A DNA stretch of 33,784 nucleotides from Rhodobacterales bacterium UBA7416 (lineage in GTDB: Bacteria; Pseudomonadota; Alphaproteobacteria; Rhodobacterales; Rhodobacteraceae). Numbering within the stretch: position 1 is the first letter of the stretch; every line of letters begins with the position of its first letter. The notes under the pieces are model-generated. The model worked only from the letters and a program-made list of their open reading frames with translations. It made no database searches and was not told the origin of the DNA. Below, in pieces: positions 31,400-33,784 of this stretch. The position numbers and the translations under genes are program-made. Location of the stretch: the NCBI GenBank assembly GCA_002469545.1, contig DKMK01000078.1, positions 1 through 33,784 of the forward strand. Reading direction: 5' to 3'.

Positions 31400-33112
31400 T
31401 TACTCGGCGTCTTCGTCGCGAATTCGCATTATGGCCAAACGCGTCGCATAAATCGGCGATCCCGCTTCGATAAAATCCTCGACAAACTCGTCACGAGTTT
31501 CTTTGCTTAGGCCTTTTAAAACGGATGTCTTGATTTGTTCATACGCCTCGGCCGCATCACCAAGTTTCAAATTGCACGTAGCTCGGTAATAATAACCAAT
31601 CGACCATTCCGGACTGAGACGCACCGCATTGTCCGCTTCTTTGATGCAGGCATCATGCTGATCGAGTTTCAGGTGATACCAAGCAAGATCGCGGTGGTTT
31701 TCTGCCTCTGCTTCATCTAAATCGACGATTTTTTGCGTCGCATCGATTGCGTTTTGCCAACGCTTTGTTTCTTCTGAAAACTCAACCAATGCTTCGATCA
31801 GCCCTATATTTTCAGGGTCGTTTTTGATTTCATCCTGAATATATGCGACGCCTTCGTCGATGCGGTGGATATCATAATATGTCCACATTTTTTGATACAC
31901 GAGGTCGAATTGATGGGGGAACTCCTTGAGGTATTCATCAACCGCGATTGCGGCCTGGCCATTATATTCCAGCGATCTTAAATAATAGACGTGGCGGTGT
32001 AAGTAAGTAATTCCTGGATCAGCTTCGATTGCATGGTCTATCATTTCCAGTGCTTTGGCATAGTTATCATCTTGGACATATATCTGTGCTTTTCCGTACC
32101 ATGATGAGCCATATTCTGGATCAATTTTTAACGCTTCATCAAATGCGACCGTGGCCTCTTCGTAGGCTTCAGCGCGGTAAAATATCCAACCTTTTTCGTT
32201 CAAGTTCCAGATATCATCGGATTCTATTTCAATTGATTGGTTGATCAATTCCATCGCTTCTGTGTGGCGGTCAAGAAAGCTAAGTGTTGACGCTTTGCCA
32301 GCAAGTGCATTCGCATTCCTTTCGATTTCCAAAGCGGCATTGAAACTCTCCAATGCTTTATCGTAATCTGAATCACCCCAGTACGACCAACCTAAATCAG
32401 CTTGATAATACCTGTTCTCTGGCTTCATCAAAACGGCCATTTTAAATTGTTTTATCGCGTCTTCGTAACGCTCCATATCAAGAAGGATGTCACCCTTGTT
32501 AGCCCAACCGTAAACGTAAGTTGGGTGTTCCAATAGCAACGCATTAAAGGCATCAATTGCCTCCTCGTTACGGCCTGCCCTTACGTAAATCTTGCCAAGT
32601 TGGAGCATGTTCCTTCGGTACAAAGGAACAATTTCCATAGCTTTAAAAATGGCATCCAATGCTTCATCGTGACGGTCTAGGTAACTGAGTGAAGAAGCTT
32701 TACCCCTGTACGACACTGACTTAGGCGCGATTTCCAGCGATTTATTAAATATGACCACAGCCTGTTCGTATTTGTCGACTTCCCAATAACTCCAGCCAAG
32801 GTTTTTCGCGTATATCCAACTGCTGGGATCAAGTTCCATGGCCTTTTGATACGCTGTGATCGCGTCTTCGAAATTATCCTCGCCATAAAAAGCACCACCC
32901 AAATTGTCATACATTTCTGCACGAGTAGCGTCGGCAATTTCTGTTTCTAACAAGGCGGCCTGGCATGCTTTGATGAGTTCAACATCGTCCGCATCGTTTG
33001 TTAAACAAACTTGTGAAAGTAGCAGCTCTTTGGCCCCTTGGGCGATCGAGGTCGTTGCGGTGATTGTAAAAAGGGTAAGACCAACAAGGGTCGTCGAAAT
33101 AAATTTGTTCAA
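31400..33112 (-). CDS. Secreted/periplasmic TPR-repeat protein
   Basis: A 570-residue protein with a signal peptide (MNKFISTTLVGLTLFTITAT, cleavage likely after TSIA) followed by about a dozen tetratricopeptide repeats over nearly its whole length (for example YDNLGGAFYGEDNFEDAITA, LDPSSWIYAKNLGWSYWEVD). Two cysteines in the early mature part (SQVCLTNDADDVELIKACQ) could form a disulfide, in line with a periplasmic location. Units 2-3 and 6-7 share the unusual pattern NLGWSYW/DLGWSYWGDSDYDKAL, showing that repeats arose by internal duplication. TPR proteins are scaffolds; the partner is unknown. The gene is alone between the tuf terminator and the shared terminator at 31346, so it is a separate transcription unit inserted between tuf and tRNA-Trp. 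Confidence 0.88.
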   Translation of the reverse strand: MNKFISTTLVGLTLFTITATTSIAQGAKELLLSQVCLTNDADDVELIKACQAALLETEIADATRAEMYDNLGGAFYGEDNFEDAITAYQKAMELDPSSWIYAKNLGWSYWEVDKYEQAVVIFNKSLEIAPKSVSYRGKASSLSYLDRHDEALDAIFKAMEIVPLYRRNMLQLGKIYVRAGRNEEAIDAFNALLLEHPTYVYGWANKGDILLDMERYEDAIKQFKMAVLMKPENRYYQADLGWSYWGDSDYDKALESFNAALEIERNANALAGKASTLSFLDRHTEAMELINQSIEIESDDIWNLNEKGWIFYRAEAYEEATVAFDEALKIDPEYGSSWYGKAQIYVQDDNYAKALEMIDHAIEADPGITYLHRHVYYLRSLEYNGQAAIAVDEYLKEFPHQFDLVYQKMWTYYDIHRIDEGVAYIQDEIKNDPENIGLIEALVEFSEETKRWQNAIDATQKIVDLDEAEAENHRDLAWYHLKLDQHDACIKEADNAVRLSPEWSIGYYYRATCNLKLGDAAEAYEQIKTSVLKGLSKETRDEFVEDFIEAGSPIYATRLAIMRIRDEDAE

Positions 33113-33157
33113 GGTAAAATCCGTACAGCTTTAACGGTACTATAACCTGCTGAAACG

Positions 33158-33188
33158 AAAAAGGGCCACCATAATTGGCAGCCCTTTT
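33158..33188 (-). terminator. Rho-independent terminator of tuf
   Basis: AAAAGGGC (33159-33166) pairs with GCCCTTTT (33181-33188), with further inner pairs CCA/TGG after two mismatches. On the minus strand the stem is followed by five T. It lies 18 bp after the EF-Tu stop. Confidence 0.88.
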
Positions 33189-33205
33189 ACAAAATCTTAC
33201 CTAAA

Positions 33206-33784
33206 TTAAGCGATGATTTTAGAAACCACACCTGAACCAACTGTACGGCCACCTTCGCGGATCGCAAAGCGCAAGCCTTGTTCCATCGCGATTGGGTTGA
33301 TCAATTCAACGTTGAATTTCAAGTTGTCGCCCGGCATTACCATTTCTGTGCCTTCTGGCAATTGAACAGTACCCGTTACGTCAGTTGTACGGAAGTAGAA
33401 CTGTGGACGGTAGTTCGCGAAGAACGGCGTGTGACGGCCACCCTCATCTTTAGTCAGAATGTAAACTTCTGCTTCGAACTGTGTGTGTGGCTTCACTGAA
33501 CCTGGCTTAACCAAAACTTGGCCGCGCTCTACACCTTCACGGTCAACACCGCGAAGAAGAACACCAACGTTGTCGCCTGCTTCACCGCGATCAAGCAGTT
33601 TGCGGAACATTTCAACACCAGTACAAGTTGTTTTTGATGTGTCTTTGATGCCAACGATTTCGATTTCGTCACCAACGTTAACAGCGCCACGTTCAACACG
33701 ACCAGTTACAACAGTACCGCGACCAGAAATTGAGAACACATCTTCGATTGGCATCAAGAATGGCTCGTCGATTGCGCGAGGAGG
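33206..33784 (-). CDS. tuf: Elongation factor Tu, C-terminal part (5' end beyond the window)
   Basis: The minus-strand frame is open to the window edge and encodes 192 residues of EF-Tu: the end of the linker (RAIDEPFLMPIEDVFSISGR), domain 2 (GTVVTGRVERGAVNVGDEIE, VLLRGVDREGVERGQVL) and domain 3 (YILTKDEGGRHTPFFANYRP, QFYFRTTDVTGT, MVMPGDNLKF, FAIREGGRTVGSGVV). EF-Tu delivers aminoacyl-tRNA to the ribosome. The GTPase domain lies outside the window. Its own terminator follows directly. The downstream presence of tRNA-Trp on the same strand suggests this is the tuf copy next to secE-nusG in relatives. Confidence 0.98.
   Translation of the reverse strand, partial: PPRAIDEPFLMPIEDVFSISGRGTVVTGRVERGAVNVGDEIEIVGIKDTSKTTCTGVEMFRKLLDRGEAGDNVGVLLRGVDREGVERGQVLVKPGSVKPHTQFEAEVYILTKDEGGRHTPFFANYRPQFYFRTTDVTGTVQLPEGTEMVMPGDNLKFNVELINPIAMEQGLRFAIREGGRTVGSGVVSKIIA

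Noticed and set aside
1..33784. CRISPR arrays, insertion sequences and prophage genes
   Set aside because: No regularly spaced repeats, transposase motifs or phage structural proteins were found on either strand.

Overview
The window looks like chromosome of a marine Rhodobacteraceae-type alphaproteobacterium of moderate GC. The evidence is the protein content: a DmdA-like dimethylsulfoniopropionate (DMSP) demethylase, a two-domain dimethylglycine dehydrogenase of the roseobacter type, non-pyrrolysine MttB-family methyltransferases, a GbdR-like regulator, and an EF-Tu gene with a tRNA-Trp downstream on the same strand. No transposase, integrase, phage structural gene or CRISPR array was seen.

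Layout. (1) 1-3425, plus strand: a tight operon of an acyl-CoA dehydrogenase (cut by the window edge), an ADP-forming acyl-CoA synthetase and a CaiD-like carnitinyl-CoA dehydratase. (2) 9532-3490, minus strand: four packed genes, metY-like sulfhydrylase, alpha/beta hydrolase, FadN-type hydroxyacyl-CoA dehydrogenase/hydratase, and an AMP-forming acyl-CoA ligase. They are divergent from dmdA (9651-10784, plus) across a 118-bp region with nested inverted repeats. (3) 10844-12811: a glycosyltransferase-like protein with a helical-repeat tail. (4) 15228-12808, minus: dimethylglycine/sarcosine dehydrogenase. (5) 16372-15430, minus: a damaged outer-membrane beta-barrel gene. (6) 16677-18206: MttB paralogue 1, tail-to-tail with a GbdR-like AraC regulator (19147-18203). 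(7) 19247-23707, plus: a GntR, DapA-family lyase, aldehyde dehydrogenase and FAD oxidoreductase operon ending in a strong terminator. (8) 24487-23745, minus: two small related beta-rich proteins of unknown function with a leader peptide. (9) 28772-24638, minus: an operon of MttB paralogue 2, HpbD (4-hydroxyproline-betaine 2-epimerase) and two short-chain dehydrogenases. (10) 28952-33784: rhodanese, DgoK-type kinase, tRNA-Trp, a 611-bp non-coding stretch, a small secreted protein, a periplasmic TPR protein and the 3' part of tuf.

How it fits together. Almost everything from 1 to 28.8 kb can be read as catabolism of methylated onium osmolytes: DMSP (DmdA, CoA-linked processing, MetY to trap methanethiol), carnitine or butyrobetaine (CaiD-like operon), glycine betaine (MttB-1, dimethylglycine dehydrogenase, GbdR-like sensor) and hydroxyproline or proline betaine (HpbD, MttB-2, FAD oxidase, DapA-family deaminase, semialdehyde dehydrogenase). 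The most interesting proposal is a hydroxyproline-betaine pathway in which an MttB-family corrinoid-type methyltransferase, encoded 11 bp upstream of hpbD, takes the first demethylation step that a Rieske oxygenase performs in the described Pelagibaca pathway. HpbD itself is well supported by residues; the MttB assignment is inference from position. No onium-compound transporter, corrinoid protein or second methyltransferase is visible here, so these must lie elsewhere if the model is right.
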